Positions 34,016 through 43,044 of a stretch of DNA of 64,000 nucleotides are shown here, piece after piece. A program made the position numbers and the translations under genes. How positions within the stretch are numbered: position 1 is the first letter of the stretch; each line of letters begins with the position of its first letter. The DNA lies in assembly GCA_019801415.1 (NCBI GenBank), contig JAHVJD010000001.1, positions 124,001 through 188,000 of the forward strand, in the 5' to 3' direction. This DNA comes from Nocardioides marinus (GTDB lineage: Bacteria; Pseudomonadota; Alphaproteobacteria; Rhodobacterales; Rhodobacteraceae). Under the pieces are notes generated by a model. The model was not told the DNA's origin. It did not search any database and was given only the letters and a program-made list of their open reading frames with translations.

Positions 34016-35515
34016 ATGAAAGAGCTCGGTCATTTTATCAACGGCAAGATCGTGTCCGGCACGTCTGGTCGTTTCGACGATGTCTTCAACCCTGCCACCG
34101 GCGAAGTGCAGTACAAATGCCCGATGGCCAGCGCCGAAGAAACCACTGACGCCATCAACAAGGCGGCGGCGGCACAGCCCAAGTGGGGCGCCACCAACCC
34201 GCAGAAACGCGCCCGCGTGATGATGGCGATGGTCAGCCTGATGAACCGCGACATGGACAAGCTGGCCGAGGCGCTGAGCCGCGAGCACGGCAAGACCATT
34301 CCCGACGCCAAGGGTGACCTGCAGCGCGGTCTGGAAGTGATCGAATACTGCATCGCTGCGCCGCAGATGATGAAGGGCGAGTTCACCGACAGCGCCGGCC
34401 CCGGCATCGACATGTACTCCATGCGCCAGCCGCTGGGTGTCGTGGCAGCGATAATGCCCTTCAACTTCCCGGCCATGATGCCGCTGTGGCACGTCGGCCC
34501 GGCGCTGGCCTGCGGCAACGCCGTGGTGCTGAAGCCCTCCGAGCGCGATCCCTCCGTGCCGCTGATGCTGGCCGAACTGTTCGTCGAGGCCGGTCTGCCC
34601 GAAGGCGTGTTCCAGGTCGTCAACGGCGACAAGGAAGCGGTTGACACCCTGCTCGACAACGAGACCATCCAGGCGGTGTCCTTTGTCGGCTCCACCCCGA
34701 TCGCCCAGTACATCTATTCCCGCGCTACCGCCAACGGCAAGCGCGCCCAGTGCTTTGGCGGCGCCAAGAACCACATGATCATCATGCCCGACGCGGATCT
34801 GGATCAGGCCGCCGACGCGCTGGTCGGCGCTGGCTTCGGCGCGGCAGGCGAACGCTGCATGGCGATCTCGGTCGCCGTGCCGGTGGGTGAGGAAACCGCT
34901 GACAAGCTGATCGAGAAACTGGTGCCGCGCATCGAGAAACTGAAGGTCGGCCCCTACACCGCGGGCGATGACGTCGACCTCGGCCCGGTGGTGACCGCCG
35001 CCGCCAAGGAGCGCATCCTGGGTCTGATCCAGTCCGGTGTCGACCAGGGCGCCAAGCTGGTGGTCGACAACCGCGACTTCAAACTGCAGGGCTACGAGGA
35101 CGGCTTCTTTGTCGGCGCCCACCTGTTCGACCATGTCACCCCCGACATGGACATCTACAAGCAGGAGATCTTCGGCCCGGTGCTGTCGACCGTCCGCGCC
35201 GCGACCTATGAGGACGCGCTGAAACTGGCGATGGACCACGAGTACGGCAACGGCACCGCGATCTTCACCCGCGACGGCGACACCGCGCGCGATTTCGCCC
35301 ACCGTGTGAACATCGGCATGGTCGGCATCAACGTCCCGATCCCGGTGCCGCTGGCCTACCACACCTTTGGCGGCTGGAAGAAATCCATGTTCGGTGACCT
35401 GAACCAGCACGGCCCGGACAGCTTCAAATTCTACTCGCGCACCAAGACCGTGACCTCCCGCTGGCCCTCGGGCATCAAGGAAGGCGGCGAGTTCAACTTC
35501 AAGGCCATGGACTAA
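34016..35515 (+). CDS. mmsA: CoA-acylating methylmalonate-semialdehyde dehydrogenase
   Basis: MmsA converts methylmalonate semialdehyde to propionyl-CoA, the last step of distal valine degradation, and also malonate semialdehyde to acetyl-CoA. The 499-residue aldehyde dehydrogenase has catalytic Cys281 in GAAGERCMAIS and the family hallmark FGGAKNH (247-253), where most aldehyde dehydrogenases carry a glutamate. GAGGAGG precedes the ATG. The divergent LysR gene probably controls it. The other valine-pathway genes lie 4 kb downstream, past three unrelated genes. Confidence 0.97.
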   Translation: MKELGHFINGKIVSGTSGRFDDVFNPATGEVQYKCPMASAEETTDAINKAAAAQPKWGATNPQKRARVMMAMVSLMNRDMDKLAEALSREHGKTIPDAKGDLQRGLEVIEYCIAAPQMMKGEFTDSAGPGIDMYSMRQPLGVVAAIMPFNFPAMMPLWHVGPALACGNAVVLKPSERDPSVPLMLAELFVEAGLPEGVFQVVNGDKEAVDTLLDNETIQAVSFVGSTPIAQYIYSRATANGKRAQCFGGAKNHMIIMPDADLDQAADALVGAGFGAAGERCMAISVAVPVGEETADKLIEKLVPRIEKLKVGPYTAGDDVDLGPVVTAAAKERILGLIQSGVDQGAKLVVDNRDFKLQGYEDGFFVGAHLFDHVTPDMDIYKQEIFGPVLSTVRAATYEDALKLAMDHEYGNGTAIFTRDGDTARDFAHRVNIGMVGINVPIPVPLAYHTFGGWKKSMFGDLNQHGPDSFKFYSRTKTVTSRWPSGIKEGGEFNFKAMD

Positions 35516-35538
35516 CCGTCCGATATTGCGAAAATCTT

Positions 35539-35570
35539 CAGGGTCCCGCCATGGCGGGGCCCTGTTTCTT
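35539..35570 (+). terminator. Intrinsic terminator of mmsA
   Basis: CAGGGTCCCGCC and GGCGGGGCCCTG pair over 12 positions with one G-U and are followed by TTTCTTT, 23 bases after the stop. Confidence 0.78.
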
Positions 35571-35718
35571 TGGGCTGGCTCCCACCCCACAGGCGGGATC
35601 CGGGCACCTGCAACATCCCGCGCACGTGCGCCGCTTTTGTCAGAAATTCCGTCTTTTTTACTTGCTCCACGCGGCAACTCGTCTATCCGGACGGTAACAG
35701 AACTATAACGGCAGGCGC

Positions 35719-36753
35719 ATGAGCATTTCCACGACCACGAAACAGGCCACCCCGGCCACCAAATCCGCACGCGACTGGGTCAAGATCCTGGCCAAGTACC
35801 GGGACCCGAACCCCTGGCGCAGCGCCTTTGAACTGTTGGTCACCGTGGTGCCATTCCTGCTGCTGTGGGCCCTGGCCTGGTGGTCCCTGTCGGTCAGCTA
35901 CTGGCTGACACTGGCAATCTCGGTGCTGATCGCCGCTTTCCTGTTGCGCCTGTTCACCATCCAGCACGACTGCGGTCACGGCTCGTTCTTTTCCAACCGC
36001 CACCTCAGCGATTGGGTGGGCCGCACCATCGGGGTTCTGACGCTGACACCCTATGACGTCTGGCGCCGCACCCATTCGATCCACCACAGCACCCACGGCA
36101 ACCTCGGCAAGCGCGGCATGGGCGACATTCACACCATGACCGTCGCGGAGTACCGGGCCGAAGGGCGCTGGGGGCGGCTGATGTACCGGCTGTACCGCCA
36201 TCCCGTCACCCTGTTCGGCATCGGGCCGGGCTATCTGTTCTTCCTACAGAACCGCCTGCCCTACGGGCTGATGGGACAAAGCCGCTACTGGATCAGCGCC
36301 ATGGGAACCAATCTGGCCATCCTCTCGGCCCTGTCGCTGATCTGGTATTTTGGTGGCCTTGCCCCGATCCTGCTGATCTTCCTGCCCGCAACCCTCCTGG
36401 CCGCCACCGCCGGTCTGTGGCTGTTCTACGTCCAGCACCAGTTCGAGACCACCCAGTGGGAGCAGGACGCCGACTGGCAGCTGCATGATGCGGCGCTGCA
36501 CGGAAGCTCGCATTACGTGCTGCCACCGGTCCTGCAGTGGCTGAGCGCCAACATCGGTATCCACCATGTGCATCACCTCTACAGCCGGATCCCGTTCTAC
36601 CGCCTGACCGAGGTGCTGCGCGACCATGGCGAACTGGCCGAAGGCAACCGGATGACCATCCGTGAAAGCCTGGCGAACGCCCGCCTGCATCTTTGGGACG
36701 AAGACAGCAAGCGCCTGCTGTCCTTTGCCCACGCGCGCCAGCTTTACAGCTGA
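35719..36753 (+). CDS. Membrane fatty acid desaturase
   Basis: This 344-residue integral membrane di-iron desaturase has all three histidine boxes: HDCGH (83-87), HSIHH (119-123) and HHVHH (282-286). Four hydrophobic segments lie between them, e.g. VVPFLLLWALAWWSL. The spacing fits the acyl-lipid omega-6/Delta12-type family, which introduces double bonds into membrane acyl chains. The exact position of the double bond cannot be read. It is monocistronic by appearance, with a hairpin after the stop. Confidence 0.93.
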   Translation: MSISTTTKQATPATKSARDWVKILAKYRDPNPWRSAFELLVTVVPFLLLWALAWWSLSVSYWLTLAISVLIAAFLLRLFTIQHDCGHGSFFSNRHLSDWVGRTIGVLTLTPYDVWRRTHSIHHSTHGNLGKRGMGDIHTMTVAEYRAEGRWGRLMYRLYRHPVTLFGIGPGYLFFLQNRLPYGLMGQSRYWISAMGTNLAILSALSLIWYFGGLAPILLIFLPATLLAATAGLWLFYVQHQFETTQWEQDADWQLHDAALHGSSHYVLPPVLQWLSANIGIHHVHHLYSRIPFYRLTEVLRDHGELAEGNRMTIRESLANARLHLWDEDSKRLLSFAHARQLYS

Positions 36754-36764
36754 CATCGCACCAC

Positions 36765-36791
36765 TGCCGACGCGACACCGCCGCGTCGGCA
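36765..36791 (+). terminator. Hairpin after the desaturase gene
   Basis: A 10-bp stem TGCCGACGCG and CGCGTCGGCA with a 7-base loop lies 11 bases after the stop. No T-run follows. Confidence 0.5.
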
Positions 36792-36934
36792 GAAAGCCGC
36801 CAGAAACGGCCCACACAGGCAAACACATACACGTGATCACCCCTTTTTAGCCCTTCGCACGGGCTAGGAAATTCCGCGCACATGGCTATCTTGCGGCGAT
36901 GAACGTGAACGAATGACTGAGGGTTGAGGACACC

Positions 36935-37537
36935 ATGAGCAGATCTCCCATCACCCGCCGCGCCACCCTTCTGGGGTTGGGCGCCACCCTGGCCACCCCG
37001 GCGCTGCTGCGGGCACAATCGACCGATGCCTTCCCGCAAAACGAACCGGCAATCCGCGAGGAGATCCCGGTACAGCGCAATATTTCCGCCTTCAAGCAGC
37101 AGGACTGGCGCGACCACTTTGACGAGCTGGGCGTCGGCTGTCTGCTGGCGGACATCTCCTCCCGCGCGTTGCACTACTGGGGCGGCGATGGCGTCACCTA
37201 TCGCCTGTACCCCTCTTCGGTCCCGATGAGCGAGGAGCTGACACGTCGCGGATATTCCCGCATCGTGCGCAAACGCGAAAACCCAAGCTGGACCCCGACC
37301 CAGAACATGCGTGAACGGGATCCCACCCTGCCGCAGCGCATCGAAGGCGGCGTGCCCGGCAACCCGCTGGGAACGCGGGCCATGTATCTCGACTGGCCGG
37401 CCTACCTGGTGCATGGCACCCATGACACCCGCAAGATCGGGCGGCAAAGCTCCTCGGGTTGCATCGGCCTTTACAACCAGCATGTCGAGGAACTCTACGA
37501 GCTGGTCCAGATCGGCACCCAGGTGCGGCTGCTGTAA
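36935..37537 (+). CDS. L,D-transpeptidase (YkuD family), exported
   Basis: This 200-residue periplasmic enzyme cross-links peptidoglycan stem peptides or attaches proteins to them. The N-terminus ITRRATLLGLGATLATPALL is a twin-arginine-like signal ending at AQ (about 28). The catalytic motif is HGTHDTRKIGRQSSSGCIGL, with His160 and Cys176. This is the standard YkuD triad region at the C-terminus. The start is ATG 36935 after GAGG. It is convergent with the glycosyltransferase gene across a strong terminator. Confidence 0.94.
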   Translation: MSRSPITRRATLLGLGATLATPALLRAQSTDAFPQNEPAIREEIPVQRNISAFKQQDWRDHFDELGVGCLLADISSRALHYWGGDGVTYRLYPSSVPMSEELTRRGYSRIVRKRENPSWTPTQNMRERDPTLPQRIEGGVPGNPLGTRAMYLDWPAYLVHGTHDTRKIGRQSSSGCIGLYNQHVEELYELVQIGTQVRLL

Positions 37538-37600
37538 CCTCGACGCACTGGCCATAGATCGCCACGAACGGCGCCCATCCTTGCGGCGCAAGTGAAGTCA

Positions 37601-37635
37601 AAAAGGGGGCGTGCATCGGCTGCACGCCCCCTTTT
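37601..37635. terminator. Strong bidirectional terminator
   Basis: A perfect 15-bp stem, AAAAGGGGGCGTGCA and its complement, with a TCGGC loop has A and T ends that give T-runs on both strands. It separates convergent genes. Confidence 0.88.
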
Positions 37636-37669
37636 CAGGTAAACTGCCATTCCGCCGCCCGGGCGGCCA

Positions 37670-39499
37670 TCAGCGCAGGCTCAGGTGGTCCGGCTTCAAT
37701 CCCACATTGAACCGCTGCAGCGCTTTTTCCATGAGCGCCTCGAAATTCCGGGTGAATGTCTTGGTGTCATACAGCGGGCCGGTCTCGATCCCCTGCTTCA
37801 GGCGGGCCTTCACGTCCGCCAGGTAGTCCGGATCACGGGCCAGCTTCAGGGCCAGCGCCTGGTACTGCTGGGTGGTCGGCGCCGCCAGTTCCGGAAGCCC
37901 CACCGCGTTCACGAGGCTGGTCGCCACCCGTGCGGCGAACTGCTTGCCCGTCTTTGTCACCACCGGCACCCCGGCCCACAGCGCGTCACTCGCGGTGGTA
38001 TGGGCGTTGACCGCAAAGGCATCCAGGAAGACATCCGCCAGCGCCAGACGCGCCAGGTGATCCTTTTGCGCGGCAAACCCTGCAAACACGATACGTTCGG
38101 GACCGATACCGCGCCGCTTGGCCTCTTTCAGGATGTTCTTCTGGGTCTTTTCAAGCGGCGCGTAGAACCACAACACGCTGCCCGGCACCCGATCCAGCAA
38201 CTTCATCCAGACATCGAATTCGTCGGGCGAGACCTTGTACGGGCTGTTGAAGGAACAGAACACAAAGGCGTCCTCGGGCAAGCCGACGTCCGCCCGCGTG
38301 GGCCTCTGCCCGGAGGCCTCGCGCAGGTCGTCATTGGGCTGATAACAGTCCGGCATGTAGAGGATCTTTTCGCTGTAGTACTTGCGCAGCGATTCCGGGA
38401 TGATGTGCGGATCCGCGACGAGATAGTCCATCTCGTCCATGCCGGTCGTGCCCGGATAGCCCAGATAGCTCACATGTACCGGTGCGAGGCGGTTGTTGAA
38501 GATATTGAGCCGGTTGCCCTTGGTATAGCCCTTCAGGTCGATGGCAATGTCCAGCCCGTCTTCACGTGCAAGCCGGGCGATGTCGTCGTTCTGCAGGCTG
38601 GCCACCTGGCGGTAGACATCCGCGGCCTTCTCCGCCCGCAGACGGCCCTCCTGCTGGTTGGGGTCGCCGTAGTCGTAGATGAAGATTTCAAAACGCTCGC
38701 GGTCATGAAGCTCCAGCTGGCGCCCCATCAGGAACATGGTGGCGTGATCGAAGAAGTCGTTGGAGAAATAACCAAGCCGGATCTTGCGCCCCTCGGCCCG
38801 CGGCCTCTCGAACTCGCATTGATCCGCAGCGGTCTTTTCCAGCTGCGCCACCTTGACGGAAAACTTCTTTTGCAGGCCGGGATCATCGGTCATCGACAGG
38901 AAGGAGAACGGGTCGATGCAGACCTCGGTCTTGCGGAACACGCGAATGCGTTTTTCCCGGTTGCCAAGGTCGGTCCAGTCACAGCTGCGACGCCGCAGGT
39001 AGATCAGACGCGCAAGGGCCGTGGCATTGTTCGGGTCAAACTGCACCGCCGCCGCAAAATAGTTGATCGCCTCTTCATCCTGCCCCAACCGCTTCAGATA
39101 GCTGCCGATGTAAGACAGGCTTTGCGAATTGGACGGGTCCAGCTTCAACGCGTCGATATGCGCCAGAATGGCCTGCTCGTGTTTGCCCATCATCTCCAGC
39201 ACTTCGCCGAGGGAGGCATAGAGCAGCCGGTTCTTGTCATCCAGTTTCAGCGCTTCACGCAGGAGGTACTCGGCATCCTTGTACTGACGCTTCAAGCCCA
39301 GTTCCCGCGCGCGCCGGTGCAAGGCCAGCGCCTGTTCCCTTGGCGAGCCGGCGGTCTGCTTTACCATACCGCACCGCATCGACAGCGCCAGGTCCGCCCG
39401 CGCGTTGCCCGCGACCGCCTCTGCAAAGGCCTGCTTGGTTTTGTCCCTGCCGCCAGCGCCCGCGGTTGCCAGAAAATGCTGCGCCCCAGAATTCGACAC
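37670..39499 (-). CDS. TPR and O-GlcNAc-transferase-like (GT41) protein
   Basis: This 609-residue protein combines TPR repeats (about 60-175, e.g. AEYLLREALKLDDKNRLLYA) with a C-terminal region like the GT41 catalytic domain. Signatures are LGYFSNDFFDHATMFL, the HVSYLGYPGTTGMDEMDY block and DAFAVNAHTTASDALWAGVP. In eukaryotes this family puts GlcNAc on Ser/Thr. Bacterial members glycosylate proteins in the cytoplasm, with targets mostly unknown. GTG 39499 is chosen as start because AAGGAG lies eight bases upstream; the frame is open to 39637. No sugar-nucleotide genes are nearby. Confidence 0.88.
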   Translation of the reverse strand: MSNSGAQHFLATAGAGGRDKTKQAFAEAVAGNARADLALSMRCGMVKQTAGSPREQALALHRRARELGLKRQYKDAEYLLREALKLDDKNRLLYASLGEVLEMMGKHEQAILAHIDALKLDPSNSQSLSYIGSYLKRLGQDEEAINYFAAAVQFDPNNATALARLIYLRRRSCDWTDLGNREKRIRVFRKTEVCIDPFSFLSMTDDPGLQKKFSVKVAQLEKTAADQCEFERPRAEGRKIRLGYFSNDFFDHATMFLMGRQLELHDRERFEIFIYDYGDPNQQEGRLRAEKAADVYRQVASLQNDDIARLAREDGLDIAIDLKGYTKGNRLNIFNNRLAPVHVSYLGYPGTTGMDEMDYLVADPHIIPESLRKYYSEKILYMPDCYQPNDDLREASGQRPTRADVGLPEDAFVFCSFNSPYKVSPDEFDVWMKLLDRVPGSVLWFYAPLEKTQKNILKEAKRRGIGPERIVFAGFAAQKDHLARLALADVFLDAFAVNAHTTASDALWAGVPVVTKTGKQFAARVATSLVNAVGLPELAAPTTQQYQALALKLARDPDYLADVKARLKQGIETGPLYDTKTFTRNFEALMEKALQRFNVGLKPDHLSLR

Positions 39500-39732
39500 T
39501 GAGTCTACTCCTTTTGGAATGTCTTGGCAGGATTCCCCTGCGCGTGGTCCGTTTGCAGCCGACTGTCGCGTAAAGGGGTTAATTTTCCCCTCACCAACTT
39601 CGCCCCACTTGCCTGCCCTGCTGTGGTATTGCTGCACGGCGGCTTTGCATTTGCGCAGGTTGCTTCACCTCGCTGCGACAGCTATTAAATTAACAACCGT
39701 TCAATTCATCAGGCCCAGGGGAGGAGCTGCAC

Positions 39733-40872
39733 ATGGATTTCGCGCTGACGGAGGAACAACAGGCCATCTTTGACATGGCGCTGGCCTTTGGCCAGGAAAA
39801 CATCGCCCCCCATTCCCGCCAGTGGGAGAAGGACGGAACCATCCCCAAATCGCTGTGGCCGCAGCTGGCCGAACTCGGTTTTGGCGGGCTTTACGTGTCC
39901 GAGGACTACGGCGGAACAGGCCTGTCACGGCTGGATGCCACGCTGGTCTTCGAAGCCCTCGCAATGGCCGATCCGGCGGTCGGCTCCTTCCTGTCGATCC
40001 ACAACATGTGCGGCGGCATGATCGACAAGTTCGGCTCGGAAGAGACCAAGCAGAAATGGCTGCCCGCCTTGTGCTCGATGGAAAAGGTCTTTTCCTACTG
40101 CCTGACCGAACCCGGCTCCGGCTCTGACGCCGCGGCGCTGAAAACCCGCGCCGAGCGGACCAACGACGGTTATGTGCTGAACGGCACCAAGGCGTTCATC
40201 TCCGGCGGCTCCTATTCGGACGCCTACGTCGTGATGTGCCGCACCGGCGGCGATGGCCCCAAGGGCATCTCAACCGTGGTGGTCGAAGACGGCACGCCGG
40301 GTCTCAGCTTTGGCGCGCTGGAGGACAAGATGGGCTGGAAGGCGCAGCCCACCTCGCAGGTGCAGTTCGACGATTGCGCCATTCCCGCCGACAACCTGAT
40401 CGGCGAAGAGGGCAAGGGCTTTACCTACGCGATGGCAGGTCTTGACGGTGGTCGGCTGAATATTTCCGCCGGCGCCCTGGGCGGCGCCCAGGCGGCGCTG
40501 GACCAGACCGTGCAATACATGTCCGAGCGCAAGGCCTTTGGCAAATCCATCAACCAGTTCCAGGCGCTGCAGTTCCGGCTGGCAGAATATGAAACCAGGC
40601 TGCAGGCGGCCCGCACCTTCCTGCGCCAGGCGGCGTGGAAACTGGACAACGGCGCCCATGATGCGACCAAGTTCTGCGCGATGGCCAAGCTCATGGTCAC
40701 CGACACCGCCTTTGATGTCGCCAACGGCTGTCTGCAGCTCCACGGCGGCTACGGCTACCTCGCGGATTACGGCATCGAAAAGATCGTGCGTGACCTGCGG
40801 GTGCATCAGATCCTCGAAGGCACCAATGAAATCATGCGGTTGATCGTGGCGCGCCAGATGATCGCGGAGTGA
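39733..40872 (+). CDS. Acyl-CoA dehydrogenase, probably isobutyryl-CoA dehydrogenase
   Basis: This 379-residue FAD enzyme oxidises acyl-CoA at the alpha-beta carbons and passes electrons to ETF. Family motifs are CLTEPGSGSDAAAL (about 121-134), QVQFDDCAIPADNLIGEEGKGF and the C-terminal ILEGTNEIMR. Substrate is inferred from the neighbours: it begins an operon with 3-hydroxyisobutyryl-CoA hydrolase and 3-hydroxyisobutyrate dehydrogenase, so isobutyryl-CoA from valine is likely. GGGGAGGAG precedes the start. Confidence 0.93.
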   Translation: MDFALTEEQQAIFDMALAFGQENIAPHSRQWEKDGTIPKSLWPQLAELGFGGLYVSEDYGGTGLSRLDATLVFEALAMADPAVGSFLSIHNMCGGMIDKFGSEETKQKWLPALCSMEKVFSYCLTEPGSGSDAAALKTRAERTNDGYVLNGTKAFISGGSYSDAYVVMCRTGGDGPKGISTVVVEDGTPGLSFGALEDKMGWKAQPTSQVQFDDCAIPADNLIGEEGKGFTYAMAGLDGGRLNISAGALGGAQAALDQTVQYMSERKAFGKSINQFQALQFRLAEYETRLQAARTFLRQAAWKLDNGAHDATKFCAMAKLMVTDTAFDVANGCLQLHGGYGYLADYGIEKIVRDLRVHQILEGTNEIMRLIVARQMIAE

Positions 40873-40944
40873 TCCGCGCCACCAAGGGCAAACAGCACAT
40901 CCTGCCCGGCCGACCGCCGGGCCAGCCAAGGGGAGAGCCTCACC

Positions 40945-41991
40945 GTGAGTGACATCCACATCCGCAAGCAGGGCTTCGCGGGCCGCATCACCTTCACCCG
41001 CCCCAAGGCCCTCAATGCGCTGAGCTATGATATGTGCATGGCGATCGACACCGCCCTGCGCGACTGGGCCGGGGATGAGAGCGTAAAACTGGTGGTGATC
41101 GACGCAGAGGGCGAGAAAGCCTTCTGCGCAGGCGGCGACATTGCCGAACTCTACGAGACCGGCACCAAGGGCGATTTCGACTACGGTCGCCGGTTCTGGC
41201 GCGACGAATACCGGGTCAACGCGCGCATCTTTGAATACAAGAAGCCGATCATCAGCTTCATGCAGGGGTTCACCATGGGCGGCGGTGTCGGCATCGGCTG
41301 CCACGGCACCCACCGGGTGGTCGGCGAAAGCAGCCAGATCGCCATGCCCGAAACCGGCATCGGCCTGGTCCCCGACGTGGGCGGCTCGCTGATGCTGGCG
41401 CTGGCGCCCGACCATCTCGGCGAATACCTCGGCCTGACGGCGGTGCGCATGGGGGCGGATGATGCGATCCTCGCAGGCTTTGCCGACTATTTCATTCCGC
41501 AGGAGCAATGGCCTGCCCTGATCGCCACGCTCGAAGAAACCGGTCGCGCCGCCGCGGTGGAGGCCGCCGCCCAACCGGCCCCGGCAGGCAAGCTGCGCGA
41601 ACAGCGCGCCGAGATTGCGACGCATTTCTCCCACGCCAGCCTGGCGGAGATTCACGCAAGCCTCAGCGCCGCGGACAGCGGTTTTGCGCAAGCGGCACTG
41701 AAACCGCTGAACCGCAACGCGCCCTTGTCGATGGCCTGCACGCTGGAGATGCTGCACCGTCTGCGCGCCGAAGGCCCGGCGATCCGCCGCGCGCTGGACC
41801 TGGAATACCGCTATACTTACCGCGCCATGGAACACAGCGATTTTCTCGAGGGCGTCCGCGCCCAGATCATCGACAAGGACCGCAACCCGCAGTGGCGGCA
41901 CGAGGGGCTGGAGGTGCCCGCCGCCGAGGTTCAGGCGCTGCTGGCGCCCCTGGGGGCGGATGCGCTGACATTTGAGGAGGACAACACATGA
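40945..41991 (+). CDS. 3-hydroxyisobutyryl-CoA hydrolase
   Basis: This 348-residue crotonase-fold enzyme releases 3-hydroxyisobutyrate from its CoA ester in valine degradation. The length and the motifs EKAFCAGGDIAELY (about 56-69), GFTMGGGVGIGCHGTHRVV and MPETGIGLVPDVGGSLML separate it from the shorter enoyl-CoA hydratases. The start is GTG 40945 after GGGGAGAG. Its stop overlaps the mmsB ATG by four bases. No separate enoyl-CoA hydratase is in this operon; the methacrylyl-CoA step must be done elsewhere. Confidence 0.92.
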   Translation: MSDIHIRKQGFAGRITFTRPKALNALSYDMCMAIDTALRDWAGDESVKLVVIDAEGEKAFCAGGDIAELYETGTKGDFDYGRRFWRDEYRVNARIFEYKKPIISFMQGFTMGGGVGIGCHGTHRVVGESSQIAMPETGIGLVPDVGGSLMLALAPDHLGEYLGLTAVRMGADDAILAGFADYFIPQEQWPALIATLEETGRAAAVEAAAQPAPAGKLREQRAEIATHFSHASLAEIHASLSAADSGFAQAALKPLNRNAPLSMACTLEMLHRLRAEGPAIRRALDLEYRYTYRAMEHSDFLEGVRAQIIDKDRNPQWRHEGLEVPAAEVQALLAPLGADALTFEEDNT

Positions 41992-42860
41992 AAATCGGAT
42001 TCATCGGCCTGGGCAACATGGGCGGCCCGATGGCGGCGAACCTCGCCAAGGCGGGCCATGAGGTCACCGGCTTTGACATGGCCGCGGTCGAGATCGATGG
42101 CGTTACAATGGCCGATTCCGGGGCGGCGGCCGCCACCGGTGCCGACGTTGTCATCACCATGCTGCCCAACGGCGCCATCCTGCGGCACGTGGCGGCAGAA
42201 GTCATCCCGGCGATGACCAAGGGCGCCGCGCTGGTGGATTGCTCCACCGTCGACGTCGACTCCGCCCGCGCGGTGGCGCAGCAGGCGGCGGACGCCGGGC
42301 TGCTGTTTGTCGACGCACCGGTCTCCGGCGGCATCGGCGGCGCGGCAGGCGGCACGCTGACCTTCATGGCCGGCGGCACCGCCGAGGCCTTTGCCGCGGC
42401 GGAACCGCTGTTCGACATCATGGGCCAGAAGGCCGTGCATTGCGGCGAGGCGGGGGCCGGTCAGGCCGCTAAGATCTGCAACAACATGATCCTTGGCGTC
42501 ACCATGATCGCCACCTGCGAGGCCTTTGCGCTGGCTGACAAGCTGGGTCTCGACCGCCAAAAGATGTTCGACGTGGTTTCCACCTCCTCCGGCTACAGCT
42601 GGTCGATGAATGCCTACTGCCCGGCCCCGGGCGTCGGCCCGCAGTCGCCCGCCGACAACGGCTATCAGCCCGGTTTCGCCGCCGAGCTGATGCTGAAGGA
42701 CCTGGGCCTCAGCCAGCAGGCCGCCGAAAGCGCCGATGCCGACACCCCGATGGGCCAGCTGGCGATGGAACTCTACAAGCGCTTCGTCGAAGATGAAGGC
42801 GGCAAGGGCAAGGACTTCTCGGCCATGCTGCCCCGCTTTTCCGAGCGCGGCCGGAGCTGA
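41988..42860 (+). CDS. mmsB: 3-hydroxyisobutyrate dehydrogenase
   Basis: MmsB oxidises 3-hydroxyisobutyrate to methylmalonate semialdehyde with NAD, which MmsA then uses. The 290-residue protein has the nucleotide motif GFIGLGNMGGPMA (4-16), the substrate motif DAPVSGGIGGA (109-119) and catalytic Lys162 in GAGQAAKICNNM. It is translationally coupled to the hydrolase by ATGA. The operon ends here at a hairpin. Confidence 0.97.
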   Translation: MKIGFIGLGNMGGPMAANLAKAGHEVTGFDMAAVEIDGVTMADSGAAAATGADVVITMLPNGAILRHVAAEVIPAMTKGAALVDCSTVDVDSARAVAQQAADAGLLFVDAPVSGGIGGAAGGTLTFMAGGTAEAFAAAEPLFDIMGQKAVHCGEAGAGQAAKICNNMILGVTMIATCEAFALADKLGLDRQKMFDVVSTSSGYSWSMNAYCPAPGVGPQSPADNGYQPGFAAELMLKDLGLSQQAAESADADTPMGQLAMELYKRFVEDEGGKGKDFSAMLPRFSERGRS

Positions 42861-42883
42861 CACTCAACGACACTACCCCAACA

Positions 42884-42913
42884 GCCAAGGCACCGGCTTT
42901 CGGTTGCCTTGGC
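42884..42913 (+). terminator. Hairpin after mmsB
   Basis: GCCAAGGCA and TGCCTTGGC with an inner CCG/CGG pairing form a stem 24 bases after the mmsB stop. No T-run follows. Confidence 0.5.
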
Positions 42914-43044
42914 CAAAGTTGACGCCACGTCCCGCCCCTCGGCAGGCGGGACGGGCCGCAAGTTGCCACAATTTCGACTAGAATCTTTAATATTCCTTAC
43001 TACATAGGCCCGACACCTTGGCCTATCGGGGAAGGAGTAACGGC

